Origin: Halorubrum sp. 2020YC2
Lineage (GTDB): Archaea; Halobacteriota; Halobacteria; Halobacteriales; Haloferacaceae
Direction of reading: 5' to 3'
Length of the DNA stretch: 64,000 bases
NCBI RefSeq assembly: GCF_018623055.1
Contig: NZ_CP076019.1
Location: 868,001-932,000 of the forward strand
In this document: positions 16,374-24,988 of the stretch, piece after piece
Layout of the letters: every line of letters starts with the position of its first letter
Numbering within the stretch: the first letter of the stretch is position 1
Made by a program: the position numbers and the translations under genes
The notes under the pieces: model-generated
Seen by the model: only the letters and a program-made list of their open reading frames with translations
The model's database searches: none
What the model was told of the DNA's origin: nothing

Positions 16374-17171
16374 ATGAACGACGATCCAACAGCCGATCCG
16401 CAGTCCGTCGCCGTCGAACAGCTCGAGGAGTTCGGGCTGAGCGCGTACGCCGCGCGGTCGTTCGTCGCCCTCTCCGGGCTGGGAACGGGGACGGCGAGGG
16501 ACGTGAGCCGAGTGTCGGAGGTCCCGCGGACCCGCGTCTACGACGCGATGGACGAGCTACACGACCGGGGGCTGGTCGACGTCCTCCAGTCGTCGCCAAA
16601 GCAGTTCCGAGCGACCTCCGCCGAGACCGCGAGCCGGACGTTCGAACACGAACTGCGGTACCGGACCGACGTCTTGCGGACGGCGTTAGACCGGCTCGAA
16701 CCCACCGACCGCCGGGCCGAGCAGCGAGGCGTCTGGACGGTCAACGGGCGGCAGGCGGTGACGGAACGGGTCGTCGAGTTCCTCGCGAGCGCGGACGAGG
16801 AGATAGTGTACATGAGCGTCGAGGGGCTCCTCACCGACGACGTGCTCGACGCGCTGAGCGAGGCGGCGGAGCGCGACGTCTCGATTAAGCTCGGCGGCGT
16901 CTCGGCGGACGTTCAGGAGCGCGTTCAGGACGACATCCCCGGGGCGACGATGTTCGAGTCGCTGTGGGCCTGGTCGGACACGTCGGCGGGGCGCCTGATG
17001 ATGGTCGACGGGCGGAAGACGCTGGTGAGCGCGCTCGTCAACGGCGCGGACGCGTCGCCGGCGGACCCCCGGTCCGAGACCGCCATCTGGGGCGAGGGCG
17101 ACGCGAACAGCCTGGTCGTCGTGCTGAAGGCGATTTTTACCTGGCGGCTCGACTCGGAGACCGCGGACTGA
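16374..17171 (+). CDS. TrmB-like transcriptional regulator B
   Basis: A 265-aa paralogue of regulator A: FGLSAYAARSFVALSGLGTG, then DVSRVSEVPRTRVYDAMDELHDRGLVDVLQ-type winged helix, a helical linker, and a C-terminal domain with EEIVYMSVEGLLTDDVL and SAGRLMMVDGRKTLVSALVN. The two share domain order and many residues, including the recognition helix PRTRVYDA, so they may bind similar sites in their shared promoter region. Ligand is unknown. Confidence 0.82.
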   Translation: MNDDPTADPQSVAVEQLEEFGLSAYAARSFVALSGLGTGTARDVSRVSEVPRTRVYDAMDELHDRGLVDVLQSSPKQFRATSAETASRTFEHELRYRTDVLRTALDRLEPTDRRAEQRGVWTVNGRQAVTERVVEFLASADEEIVYMSVEGLLTDDVLDALSEAAERDVSIKLGGVSADVQERVQDDIPGATMFESLWAWSDTSAGRLMMVDGRKTLVSALVNGADASPADPRSETAIWGEGDANSLVVVLKAIFTWRLDSETAD

Positions 17172-17213
17172 CGGGGCCTCTCACGACTCGGGGACCGCGG
17201 GGTGACTGGCTCC

Positions 17214-17591
17214 TTACGACTCGGGGACCGATCGGGACTCCTCCGCGGGGAGGCCGTCCAACACCGCCTCGACGTGCGGGTCGGGCCGGTACCGGACCTC
17301 GTCGGCGTCCCGGTCGTAGTCGATGACGCCGTGGTCGCTCAGCTTTGGCAGGTGCGTGTGGACCAACTGGATCGAGAGCCGCTCCCGACTCGGGACCGCG
17401 CCGGCCGTCGCGGTCGCTTCGGTCGTCGCGTCCGCTTCGGCCGTGCCGGCCCCTCCGCCGTCGCGTAGCCGGTCGATGAGGCTCTCGACCGTCGCCGTGT
17501 CGGTGGGGCCGCGCCGGAGCCCTCGCAGAATCTCTCGCCGTCGTCCGTTCGAAACGAGTCGCAGCGAGGCGTCGAGGCGAGTGTCGCTCAT
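17214..17591 (-). CDS. DUF7344-type winged-helix protein (soluble)
   Basis: A 125-aa protein with the pattern of the haloarchaeal DUF7344 winged helix: LRLVSNGRRREILRGLRRG, then LSIQLVHTHLPKLSDHGVIDYDRDADEVRY. It has no membrane tail, unlike its relatives at 20028, 20773 and 57008. The ATG at 17591 was taken as start; an in-frame ATG lies ten codons upstream. It is probably a DNA-binding regulator; the target is unknown. Confidence 0.72.
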   Translation of the reverse strand: MSDTRLDASLRLVSNGRRREILRGLRRGPTDTATVESLIDRLRDGGGAGTAEADATTEATATAGAVPSRERLSIQLVHTHLPKLSDHGVIDYDRDADEVRYRPDPHVEAVLDGLPAEESRSVPES

Positions 17592-17819
17592 ACCCGACCG
17601 AACGGCCCCGGAACGCATCAAGGGAAGAGATTACCACGGCTGCCGTGTTTTTAATTAAACGGGTGACCGCTGGTTCGACTCGCGAGGAGTAGTCGACGGC
17701 GCGTCTCGCGAGCCGACACCGACCGCGTGCTCGCGTCGGGAACGGGAGCCGCCGCGGAGGCCGTGTGCGATACGCACCGAACGGACAGGCTTTTATTTAT
17801 GATGGCATAATTACGTTTC

Positions 17820-18056
17820 GTGGACCGAGCCCTCCCCGAACAGATCGCCAGAGCTATGGCTGAGTCCGAGTCGGTCGAACCCGACCAACTCGGCATCTCC
17901 CTGGAAGACTACGTCTCCACGGACGCGATCCGCGACCTCGTGCGTCACGACAGCGACTCGTGGCGGCTTCGGTTCGAGACGCCGAACCACGTCGTAGCGG
18001 TCACCGCAGACAATCAGGTCATCGTCGACGGCGAACCGGTCCGAACGCTCTCTTGA
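17820..18056 (+). CDS. HalOD1-like small protein
   Basis: A 78-aa protein from a GTG at 17820; TTTTATTTAT at 17791-17800 is a good TATA box about 20 nt upstream. It contains EQIARAMAESESVEPDQL, a degenerate middle, and LRFETPNHVVAVTADNQVIVDG, which resembles the beta-rich end of the HalOD1 (halobacterial output) domain. These domains often sit in signal-transduction proteins; as a stand-alone protein its role is unknown. It is on the strand opposite to the three other HalOD1 genes. Confidence 0.6.
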   Translation: MDRALPEQIARAMAESESVEPDQLGISLEDYVSTDAIRDLVRHDSDSWRLRFETPNHVVAVTADNQVIVDGEPVRTLS

Positions 18057-18084
18057 GCGCGGCCTCGGCGTCCGGCCGGCCGCG

Positions 18085-18189
18085 TCACTCCTCGTCGGGG
18101 ACGAGCATCTCCGGGTCGCGCTTGTACTTCGGCGTCGACACGAACGCCGCGATCTGCCGCTCGTCCGCTTCCGTGATGTGGCTTTCCAT
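18085..18189 (-). CDS. 34-aa conserved-looking small protein
   Basis: A short frame from ATG 18189 to TGA 18085 encodes 34 residues, beginning MESHITEADERQIAAFV and ending EMLVPDEE. Composition is acidic and codon use is strongly haloarchaeal (third positions G/C). AT-rich TAATTA-type sequence 15-30 nt upstream is consistent with a promoter. I do not recognise the family; comparison with other haloarchaea would decide. Confidence 0.5.
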   Translation of the reverse strand: MESHITEADERQIAAFVSTPKYKRDPEMLVPDEE

Positions 18190-18295
18190 ACTCACCCGTT
18201 AAGCTGGGGTAACTTGAGTAATTAGCTCGTTCTCGACGGTAGTCGGTGGATACCGGGGTCTCGTCGCGCCGAGCGCCGGCCCCGACCGAGCGGGG

Positions 18296-18472
18296 TCACC
18301 GCATGGAGTCGACCGAGCAGTACGCGCCCTCCCGGGCGGTGATCCACGCCGTCGTCCGCCGGTCCTCGTCGACGTCTCTCGGGAATATCGTACACTCGGT
18401 CGAGTCTTCGTCGTCGCTGACGATCGCGGCCTCGAACACTTCGTACGTCGGCGTCCGTGAGTCCGTGTTCAT
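18296..18472 (-). CDS. DUF7511-like small haloarchaeal protein
   Basis: A 58-aa protein from ATG 18472. It has the pattern YEVFEAAIVSDDEDSTECTI, FPRDVDEDRRTTAWITA, then a short polar end (CSVDSMR), which resembles the haloarchaea-specific DUF7511 family. A TATA-like sequence (GTTTATAACG, reverse, near 18503-18512) lies about 31 nt upstream. Function is unknown. Confidence 0.6.
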   Translation of the reverse strand: MNTDSRTPTYEVFEAAIVSDDEDSTECTIFPRDVDEDRRTTAWITAREGAYCSVDSMR

Positions 18473-18637
18473 CCGATACGCGCACTACCGCGGCGAGCGG
18501 TATCGTTATAAACGGCCTACGCCGGTCGAGGGCGGCGACGGCCGCGGCCGGGACCGGTGACCGGATCCGGCGGAAGCGCACCGCTCCGGAGACGAGGCGG
18601 GGGCGGACGACGGCCCGGGGAACTTCGGTCGGCCGAG

Positions 18638-18940
18638 CTACCGGTCCGAGTCGGCTGGTCGGACGGCGACGACGCCGTCGCCGCGGACGGTCACCTCGCA
18701 GCCGGCGAACCCGAACGAGACGGAGACGTCCTCGTCGCCCGAGCGGAACAGCGAGTCCAGCGCGTCCGAGTCGACGGCGTCGTACAGTCGGGGGAGCGCC
18801 AGCGGTTCGCGGCCGGTCGCGGCCGCCACGGTCTCGACGACGCCGGTCGAGGGCGCCGTCGACGACCAGTCGTACGTGGCACGGTGCGCGTCGCTGCCCC
18901 CGCTACCGGCGCCGGCAGCAACTTCGTCTGCGTCGTTCAT
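18638..18940 (-). CDS. HalOD1-domain protein 1
   Basis: A 100-aa acidic protein with the HalOD1 pattern: TGVVETVAAATGREPLALPRLYDAVDSDALDSLF, interrupted here only for quotation, then VSVSFGFAGCEVTVRGDGVV. HalOD1 is a halobacterial output domain of unknown biochemical activity. This gene and the two that follow are tandem relatives on one strand, each with its own upstream gap. Confidence 0.78.
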   Translation of the reverse strand: MNDADEVAAGAGSGGSDAHRATYDWSSTAPSTGVVETVAAATGREPLALPRLYDAVDSDALDSLFRSGDEDVSVSFGFAGCEVTVRGDGVVAVRPADSDR

Positions 18941-19111
18941 CGGAGTACGGATCTTCAGGGAGATTCGGTACTAACTCTTGCGGATTCCGCCCGTACCGGC
19001 CGCGAAGCGTTCCGGTCCCGTTTCTCCGGGACGGCTCGTCGGTGCCGCGGCGCGGCGGTCGCCTCGCGCGCACCGGCGCCGCTCGTCGGCCCGCGCTCGG
19101 CGGGCGGCCCC

Positions 19112-19405
19112 TCAGGCCGTCGTCTTGACGACGACGTCGCCGGCGCCGTGGACGACGACGAGGTGCCCGGCGAGCGAGAACGAGACGCGGGTGTCGTCCG
19201 CGGGTTCCCCCTCCCGGTCGGCCCGGAAGATCGAGTCCAACGCGTCCGGGTCGATCCGGTCGTACAGCGGCCCGAACGAGGTGGGACCGCCGGTCACCGC
19301 GTCCGCGACGGCGTCGACGACCGCCTCGGACGGACTCGTGGTTCCCCAGTCGTACTGCGCGCGGACTTCGGTACGTTCGCTTCCCGAGTCGGCTGAGTGG
19401 TCCAT
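19112..19405 (-). CDS. HalOD1-domain protein 2
   Basis: A 97-aa protein with YDWGTTSPSEAVVDAVADAV, LYDRIDPDALDSIF and VSFSLAGHLVVVHGAGDVVV, the same order of elements as HalOD1 protein 1. An AT-rich box (CTATATAATC on the reverse strand near 19442-19451) lies about 37 nt upstream. The YDW..T.PS motif is shared with protein 1, so the pair probably arose by duplication. Confidence 0.78.
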   Translation of the reverse strand: MDHSADSGSERTEVRAQYDWGTTSPSEAVVDAVADAVTGGPTSFGPLYDRIDPDALDSIFRADREGEPADDTRVSFSLAGHLVVVHGAGDVVVKTTA

Positions 19406-19557
19406 ACTCCCCCGTGTCGGGACGCCGGTATCAATCTGTTGTGATTATATAGGTGAATTAATTCCTGTGCGGCCCGAAACGCGGGCGACGTCCGCTCGCG
19501 GTCAGGGTAGTCACTCGGCGGTCCCGACCGCGACGCGCACCGCCGCCGCCCCGGCGT

Positions 19558-19821
19558 TCAGACGCGCGCGTCGGGAGAGTACTCCGTCGGAGCGCGCTTC
19601 GGACGCACGTACACGGTTGCGTCGGAGCGGACGAAGACGGACAGGCCGGCGTACGAGAACGTGATCGTCACGTCGTGCGACCGGTCGTCGGTCACCACCG
19701 CGTCCAACCCGTCGGTGTCTATCGCGTCGGAGAGCGGCGGGAGCGCGTCCACCGGCTCGTCGAGCACGTTCGAGACTGTCTCGCTCACGGTCACGCAGAC
19801 GTCCTTGTGAACACTACCCAT
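19558..19821 (-). CDS. HalOD1-domain protein 3
   Basis: An 87-aa protein with VSETVSNVLDEPVDALPPLS, then DAIDTDGLDAVV and VTITFSYAGLSVFVRSDATVYV. It lacks the YDW segment of proteins 1 and 2 and is the most diverged of the tandem set. AT-rich promoter-like sequence (TTAATACTGGATAAC, reverse context near 19845) lies upstream. Confidence 0.76.
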   Translation of the reverse strand: MGSVHKDVCVTVSETVSNVLDEPVDALPPLSDAIDTDGLDAVVTDDRSHDVTITFSYAGLSVFVRSDATVYVRPKRAPTEYSPDARV

Positions 19822-20027
19822 ATTCCCGATCCTCTTCCCACGTAATTAATACTGGATAACATATCGATTCCTCCTTCGAGCTTACTCGAACGCGCCGCAC
19901 GCGAGCCGTGCCTACGCGTCGGGAAAGATGCGGATACTCGCGGTCGCCGTCGGCGGCGGGGAGTTCGGGCCGGTCCGAGCGACCGGTCGACGCCCGCCGA
20001 GCGGCGAAAAGGCGCGGAGGCGGTCGG

Positions 20028-20582
20028 TCACCGGTCGTAGTGGCTCAGCTCGACCGGGACCTCCTCGGTGCCGGTCTGGGTCTGCCAGTACTGTCCGACG
20101 GCCGACCCGGCGAACGCGGCGGCGATTCCGGCGCCCAACACCGGCATCGGGACGGCGCCGAAGCCGGGGGCGCCGAGCGCGAACAGCGACAGCGCGGCCA
20201 CCCCGGCGACCCCGAGGAGCAGGTAGTGGAACCGCCACGGGTACGTCGGGCCGTCGTCCGTCGTGAGGTACTCGTCGACGTCGGCGGCCCGTCGGGCGAG
20301 CCTGACGACCCCCTCGTCTTTGTCGTAGTCGATGGTGTCCATCTCCGCCATCTTCGGGAGGTGGGTCTGATACAGGGAGACGTAGACGCGCTTACGCTGC
20401 TGGCTGGTCAGCTCGTCGGCCGGGACGTCGTTCTCCATCGCCGCGACCTGCGTGGCGAGCTCCTGTATCCCGACGGACCCGCCGTTCGTCCGGAGGTAGT
20501 ACAACACCATGCGCCGCCGGTGGTTGCTCAGCAGCTCGAAGACCCTGTCGGGCGTCAGCGCCTCCGCCTCGGCGCCGTTCAT
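20028..20582 (-). CDS. DUF7344-type winged-helix protein with membrane tail 1
   Basis: A 184-aa protein. The N-terminal winged helix shows VFELLSNHRRRMVLYYLRTN, ELATQVAAMENDVP, QQRKRVYVSLYQTHLPKMAE and IDYDKDEGVVRL. Two hydrophobic helices follow (about residues 118-165), so the regulator is probably membrane-anchored with its DNA-binding face in the cytoplasm. It is related to the proteins at 20773 and 57008. Its ATG overlaps the stop of a 13-codon leader ORF. Confidence 0.78.
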   Translation of the reverse strand: MNGAEAEALTPDRVFELLSNHRRRMVLYYLRTNGGSVGIQELATQVAAMENDVPADELTSQQRKRVYVSLYQTHLPKMAEMDTIDYDKDEGVVRLARRAADVDEYLTTDDGPTYPWRFHYLLLGVAGVAALSLFALGAPGFGAVPMPVLGAGIAAAFAGSAVGQYWQTQTGTEEVPVELSHYDR

Positions 20583-20620
20583 CGCCCCGAGTCCGGCTCG
20601 TCGGTTCCGTCTCCGTGCAT
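20579..20620 (-). CDS. 13-aa leader ORF of the DUF7344 membrane regulator 1
   Basis: ATG at 20620 opens 13 codons (MHGDGTDEPDSGR); the TGA at 20581-20579 overlaps the next ATG as ATGA. A TATA-like CAATAACT (reverse, 20647-20654) ends 27 nt before this ATG, so a leaderless transcript would begin on the leader ORF. Confidence 0.4.
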   Translation of the reverse strand: MHGDGTDEPDSGR

Positions 20621-20772
20621 GCTCGTGTAGTCCCGCAAACGGTGAATAGTTATTGACCGGATTATCCGCGCGTAGGGGGCTCTTACCCGTCGCTTCCGGC
20701 GGCTCGGCTCGGACTCGAAACGCGGGCCTCAGACCGCGATTCCGACGAGAAACGGGGCGGGCCGGCGGCGGC

Positions 20773-21395
<623 letters not shown>

Positions 21396-21399
<4 letters not shown>

Positions 21400-21458
21400 G
21401 GTACGTTGCCGTTCCCCGCCCCGTTCGGCGCGGTCGGTTCACTTGGATTCTTGTTCAT
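21396..21458 (-). CDS. 20-aa leader ORF of the DUF7344 membrane regulator 2
   Basis: ATG at 21458 opens MNKNPSEPTAPNGAGNGNVP and stops at 21398-21396, overlapping the ATG of the regulator (ATGA). AT-rich sequence lies just upstream, but no copy of the GTA-N7-YATAACAA element is seen here. Confidence 0.4.
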
Positions 21459-21713
21459 TATTCTCTGATTACCTTTATTCTGAAAGCAAGTAGTGCGGTT
21501 CGTTTCAGATCGGATAATTTTGTCAGCACAACTCAACTAGTTCTACTTATACATGATCCCTATTAACTGAAAGTGTGTTCTGAGGAACCGAGTGAACGCG
21601 TTCGCTGTCGGCAGGCGTTCGGACGCGGAACCCGGCGACGGTACCCGGACGGGGGCGGAACCCGGCGGGAAACGGTCGGCGCGGGTATCAGTTACTTACT
21701 CGCCGGCGGGTCT
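21459..21713. promoter_or_regulatory. AT-rich divergent intergenic region before glmS
   Basis: The first 130 bases (to about 21590) are strikingly AT-rich for this part of the genome and probably hold the promoter of the DUF7344 gene. The rest is GC-rich with no convincing gene. Confidence 0.4.
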
Positions 21714-21723
21714 CCAATCCGGT

Positions 21724-21731
21724 CCATAACA
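21724..21731 (+). promoter_or_regulatory. CATAACAA promoter element of the glmS leader
   Basis: CATAACAA at 21724-21731 ends 27 nt before the ATG of the leader ORF at 21758. The upstream GTA half of the bipartite element is not present here (CCA instead). Confidence 0.6.
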
Positions 21732-21757
21732 AAGTAGGTATCCGGGTATGAGCGGGT

Positions 21758-21880
21758 ATGAAAACCGATCTCTGGACGACCGCAGGCGGCGCGCGCGTCG
21801 AACGGGCGCCGGTTCCCGCGGAACGCGAGGCAGTCCCCGCGACCGACGCGACCGACGCGGCCGCCGGGGTGGTCGCGTAA
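21758..21880 (+). CDS. 40-aa leader ORF of glmS
   Basis: ATG at 21758, 27 nt after the CATAACAA box, begins MKTDLWTTAGGARVERAP; the frame ends in TAA at 21878-21880, overlapping the glmS ATG by one base (TAATG). The second half is Ala/Thr/Asp-rich without recognised motifs. It probably serves to load ribosomes for reinitiation on glmS. Translation is inferred from the position and overlap only. Confidence 0.5.
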   Translation: MKTDLWTTAGGARVERAPVPAEREAVPATDATDAAAGVVA

Positions 21881-23694
21881 TGTGCGGCATCGTGGCGCGG
21901 ATAGGCGAGGGCGACGACGCGGTGGACGAACTCCTCGCCGGCCTGACCAACCTCGAGTACCGCGGCTACGACTCGGCCGGCATCGCCGTCCAGAACGGCT
22001 GCGGCGTCGGTGTCCGCAAGCGCGCGGGCGGGATCGACGACCTGCGGAACGCGCTCGCGACGGACGGTCCGAGCGGGTCGGTCGGGATCGGTCACACGCG
22101 CTGGAGCACCCACGGGCCGCCGACGGACGCCAACGCGCACCCGCACACGGACTGCGACGGCGACGTCGCGGTCGTCCACAACGGGATCATCGAGAACTAC
22201 GACGAACTCCGCCGGACCCTCTCGAAGGCGGGTCACGCCTTCGAGAGCGACACGGATACCGAGGTCATCCCCCACCTGATCGAGTCGGCGCTGGCGGACG
22301 GGGCGTCCCCGGCCGCGGCGTTCCGCGCGGCCGTCGACCGGATCGAGGGGAGCTACGCCGTCGCGGCCGTCATCGGCGGCCGGGAGGCGGTGTACGCGGC
22401 CCGCAACGACTCGCCGCTGGTGGTCGGTGAAGGCGAGTCGGCCCAGTACCTCGGCAGCGACGTCCCGGCGTTCTTGGAGTTCACCGAGCGCGTGGCCTAC
22501 CTCGAGGACGGCGACGTCGTCCGGGTCACTCCGGGCGGGTTCACGGTCACCGACGCGGACGGGGAGCGCGTCCAGCGGACGACCGAGACCGTCGACTGGG
22601 ACCCCCAAGACACCGGGAAAGGGGGGTACGACCATTACATGCTCAAGGAGATCAACGAGCAGCCGACCGCCCTCGGGCGGTCCGTCAGCGGCCGGACCGA
22701 CCCGGACGCCGGCGCCATCGACTTAGACGGGTTCCCGCCCGGGACGTTCGAGGGGATCGAACGGGTCCACTTGGTCGCGATGGGGACGTCGTACCACGCG
22801 GCGATGTACGCCGAGTCGCTGCTGGCGCGCCGGGACGTCCCGGCGCGCGCGTTCATGGCCTCCGAGTACGCGATGTCCCCGCCCCCCGAGGAGGACGGGA
22901 CGCTCGTGATAGCCATCTCGCAGAGCGGCGAGACCGCGGACACGATAGGGGCCGTCAGGGCGGCCCGCGCCGAGCGGACGATGGTGGTGACGAACGTCGT
23001 CGGGTCGTCGCTGACGCGGGAGTGCGACGACACGCTGTTAGTCCGCGCCGGCCCGGAGATCGGCGTGGCCGCGACGAAGTCCTTCTCCTCGCAGGTGGCG
23101 ACGCTGTCGCTGCTGGCCGAGCGGATCCGCCGGGACGTGGTCGGCTCGCCGTCGCCGGACTCGCGGGCGTTCCTCTCGGCGCTCTCGGACCTCCCCGACC
23201 ACGTCCGACGGGTCGTCGAGGGCACCGCGGCCGAGGAGGTCGCCGACGCGTTCACCGACTCCGAGGCGTACTTCTTCATCGGGCGGGGGCCGGGTCACGC
23301 GGTCGCCTTGGAGGGGGCGTTGAAGTTCAAGGAGATCACCTACGAGCACGCCGAGGGGTTCACCGCCGCCGAACTGAAACACGGACCGCTCGCGCTCGTC
23401 ACGGAGGACACGCCGGTGTTCGCGGTGTTCAACGGCAGCGAGGGGGACACCGAGACGCTCGGAAACGTCAAGGAGATCCGAGCGCGCGGGGGACCGGTGA
23501 TCGCCGTCGCGAGCGGGGACGCCCCAGACCTCGGGGACGCGGTCGACCGCGTGCTGCCGGTCCCCGCCACCCACCCGGACCTCGTGGGCGTCCTCGCGAA
23601 CGTCCAGCTCCAGCTCGTCGCGTACCACGCCGCGAAGCGCCGCGGCCGGTCCATCGACAAGCCGCGCAACCTCGCCAAAAGCGTCACCGTCTGA
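21880..23694 (+). CDS. glmS: glutamine-fructose-6-phosphate aminotransferase (isomerizing)
   Basis: A 604-aa GlmS. It must start at 21880 because the Cys after Met (MCGIVARIG) is the N-terminal nucleophile of the glutaminase domain; the in-frame ATG at 21748 would bury it. Glutaminase motifs GHTRWSTHG and HNGIIENYDELR are followed by two SIS sugar-isomerase domains (AISQSGETADT, FIGRGPGHAVALEGALKFKE, AEGFTAAELKHGP) and the typical end NLAKSVTV. It makes glucosamine-6-phosphate, feeding glmM and glmU at 12.5-15.1 kb. Confidence 0.95.
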   Translation: MCGIVARIGEGDDAVDELLAGLTNLEYRGYDSAGIAVQNGCGVGVRKRAGGIDDLRNALATDGPSGSVGIGHTRWSTHGPPTDANAHPHTDCDGDVAVVHNGIIENYDELRRTLSKAGHAFESDTDTEVIPHLIESALADGASPAAAFRAAVDRIEGSYAVAAVIGGREAVYAARNDSPLVVGEGESAQYLGSDVPAFLEFTERVAYLEDGDVVRVTPGGFTVTDADGERVQRTTETVDWDPQDTGKGGYDHYMLKEINEQPTALGRSVSGRTDPDAGAIDLDGFPPGTFEGIERVHLVAMGTSYHAAMYAESLLARRDVPARAFMASEYAMSPPPEEDGTLVIAISQSGETADTIGAVRAARAERTMVVTNVVGSSLTRECDDTLLVRAGPEIGVAATKSFSSQVATLSLLAERIRRDVVGSPSPDSRAFLSALSDLPDHVRRVVEGTAAEEVADAFTDSEAYFFIGRGPGHAVALEGALKFKEITYEHAEGFTAAELKHGPLALVTEDTPVFAVFNGSEGDTETLGNVKEIRARGGPVIAVASGDAPDLGDAVDRVLPVPATHPDLVGVLANVQLQLVAYHAAKRRGRSIDKPRNLAKSVTV

Positions 23695-23735
23695 GGGCGG
23701 TGCGGCGGAGCGTCCCGGGCGGCGCTCCGAGACCG

Positions 23736-24734
23736 TCAGTCGTTCCGGTCGTCGCCCGCTCGCCCCGCGGCCCGCTCCCTCGACGTCGGGCTCGCGGTCC
23801 GCCGGTCCGCGAGCGACTCGTACGCCCGTCGGACCCGTCGAACGCCCTTCCAGACCGGACTCCCGCCGAGCGACAGCGCCAGGTAGAGCCACGTCCGCCC
23901 CCGCTCCGGCTCGTGCCGGAGCGAGCGCGCCAGCCACCGGCGCGCCTCGCCGTACCGCCCGTTCTCCATCGCGGTCGCGCCGAGCTTCCGCGAGAGCGAC
24001 GCGACGAGCGCGCGCTCGCAGCCGGGACCGTACTCGGCGGCCAACCCCCGGTGCGTCTCGAGGAACCGCGGATAGGCGACGTCGCGGGCGGCCTCGAAGT
24101 CGTCGGTAAGCTGGTCGTACTCCCCGAACCCGCGCCGGACGAGCTCCTCGCGGACCGGCCGGAACTCCCCGCGCTTCGAGAGCCGGACGTACCACTCGCG
24201 GTCCTCCCAGATCGGGAGCGCCTCGTCGAACCCCCCGGCGGCGTCGACCGCCGTCCGCCGCGCCATGACCGTCGAGGTGGGACCGCAGGCCGCCCCGCGG
24301 AGGAGCTCCTCGGTCACGTCGCCGGACAGCGACGGGGTCCGCCCCCCGACGCGCTCGCCGTCCCGCACCGCGAACTGCCCGGTGTAGACGGCGGCGACGC
24401 CCGGCTCGAACGCGGCCACCTGCCGCTCGGCCTTCTCGGGAAGCCACCTGTCGTCGTCGTCGAGGAACGCCACGAACTCCCCGCTCGCGGCGCGGATACC
24501 GACGTTTCGGGCGGCGCCCGGTCCCTCGCCCTCGTCGCGGCGATACGTGACCGGGCGGTCCCCGGCGCAGCGGCGCACCAGCGGCTCGACCGACGACTCG
24601 GAGCCGTCGACGACGACGAGTTCGAGGTGCGGGTACGTCTGTTCTCTGAGGCTGGCGAGCGCGCCCTCCAGCTTGGCCGGCCGGTCGCGGGTTATCACGA
24701 CCGCGCTGACGAGCGGCCGGTCCGGTGTCTCCAT
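23736..24734 (-). CDS. GT2 family glycosyltransferase
   Basis: A 332-aa GT-A fold transferase: SAVVITRDRPAKLEGALASL, VVVDGSE, GPGAARNVGI and the DxD-type FLDDDDRWLPEKAE. An acidic acceptor-site segment IWEDREWYVRL follows. The C-terminal part (about residues 235-300) is rich in Arg/Ala helices with a TPR-like LGATAMENGRYGEARRWLARS, seen in some EPS transferases. The protein is cytoplasmic. It diverges from the flippase gene, and both have TAACAA-type promoters. Confidence 0.86.
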   Translation of the reverse strand: METPDRPLVSAVVITRDRPAKLEGALASLREQTYPHLELVVVDGSESSVEPLVRRCAGDRPVTYRRDEGEGPGAARNVGIRAASGEFVAFLDDDDRWLPEKAERQVAAFEPGVAAVYTGQFAVRDGERVGGRTPSLSGDVTEELLRGAACGPTSTVMARRTAVDAAGGFDEALPIWEDREWYVRLSKRGEFRPVREELVRRGFGEYDQLTDDFEAARDVAYPRFLETHRGLAAEYGPGCERALVASLSRKLGATAMENGRYGEARRWLARSLRHEPERGRTWLYLALSLGGSPVWKGVRRVRRAYESLADRRTASPTSRERAAGRAGDDRND

Positions 24735-24761
24735 CGGTTCGACGTGGCCTCGGCGAGCGTA

Positions 24762-24780
24762 TTGTTAGGACGGTCGTTAC
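24762..24780 (-). promoter_or_regulatory. GTA-N8-CCTAACAA promoter element of the GT2 gene
   Basis: On the reverse strand GTA (24780-24778), eight bases, then CCTAACAA (24769-24762), ending 28 nt before the ATG at 24734. The N8 spacing is the only length exception in the set. Confidence 0.55.
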
Positions 24781-24925
24781 GGCGGCCGGACCGCCCTGAA
24801 CTCCGCACCGGTCAGTATGCGCGATCATACCACGGTCCACGGTGCCGCCGCCTCCGGTCGACAACGCGTCCGCGGCGGTCGGGTAACGCGTCCGCCGGAG
24901 TCCGATACCGCGTCCGCCGCGGGCG

Positions 24926-24943
24926 GTAACGCGTTCATAACAA
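24926..24943 (+). promoter_or_regulatory. GTA-N7-CATAACAA promoter element of the flippase gene
   Basis: GTA at 24926-24928 and CATAACAA at 24936-24943. The flippase ATG is 46 nt downstream, so a short untranslated leader of about 19 nt is expected; no start codon lies at the predicted transcript start. Confidence 0.55.
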
Positions 24944-24988
24944 TGCCCGCAACGCTGGTTCCCGGGGACAGAGCCACACCAGCGCACC

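Noticed and set aside
21748-21879. 44-residue N-terminal extension of GlmS
   Set aside because: The catalytic Cys must be residue 2 before Met removal, so translation must start at 21880.
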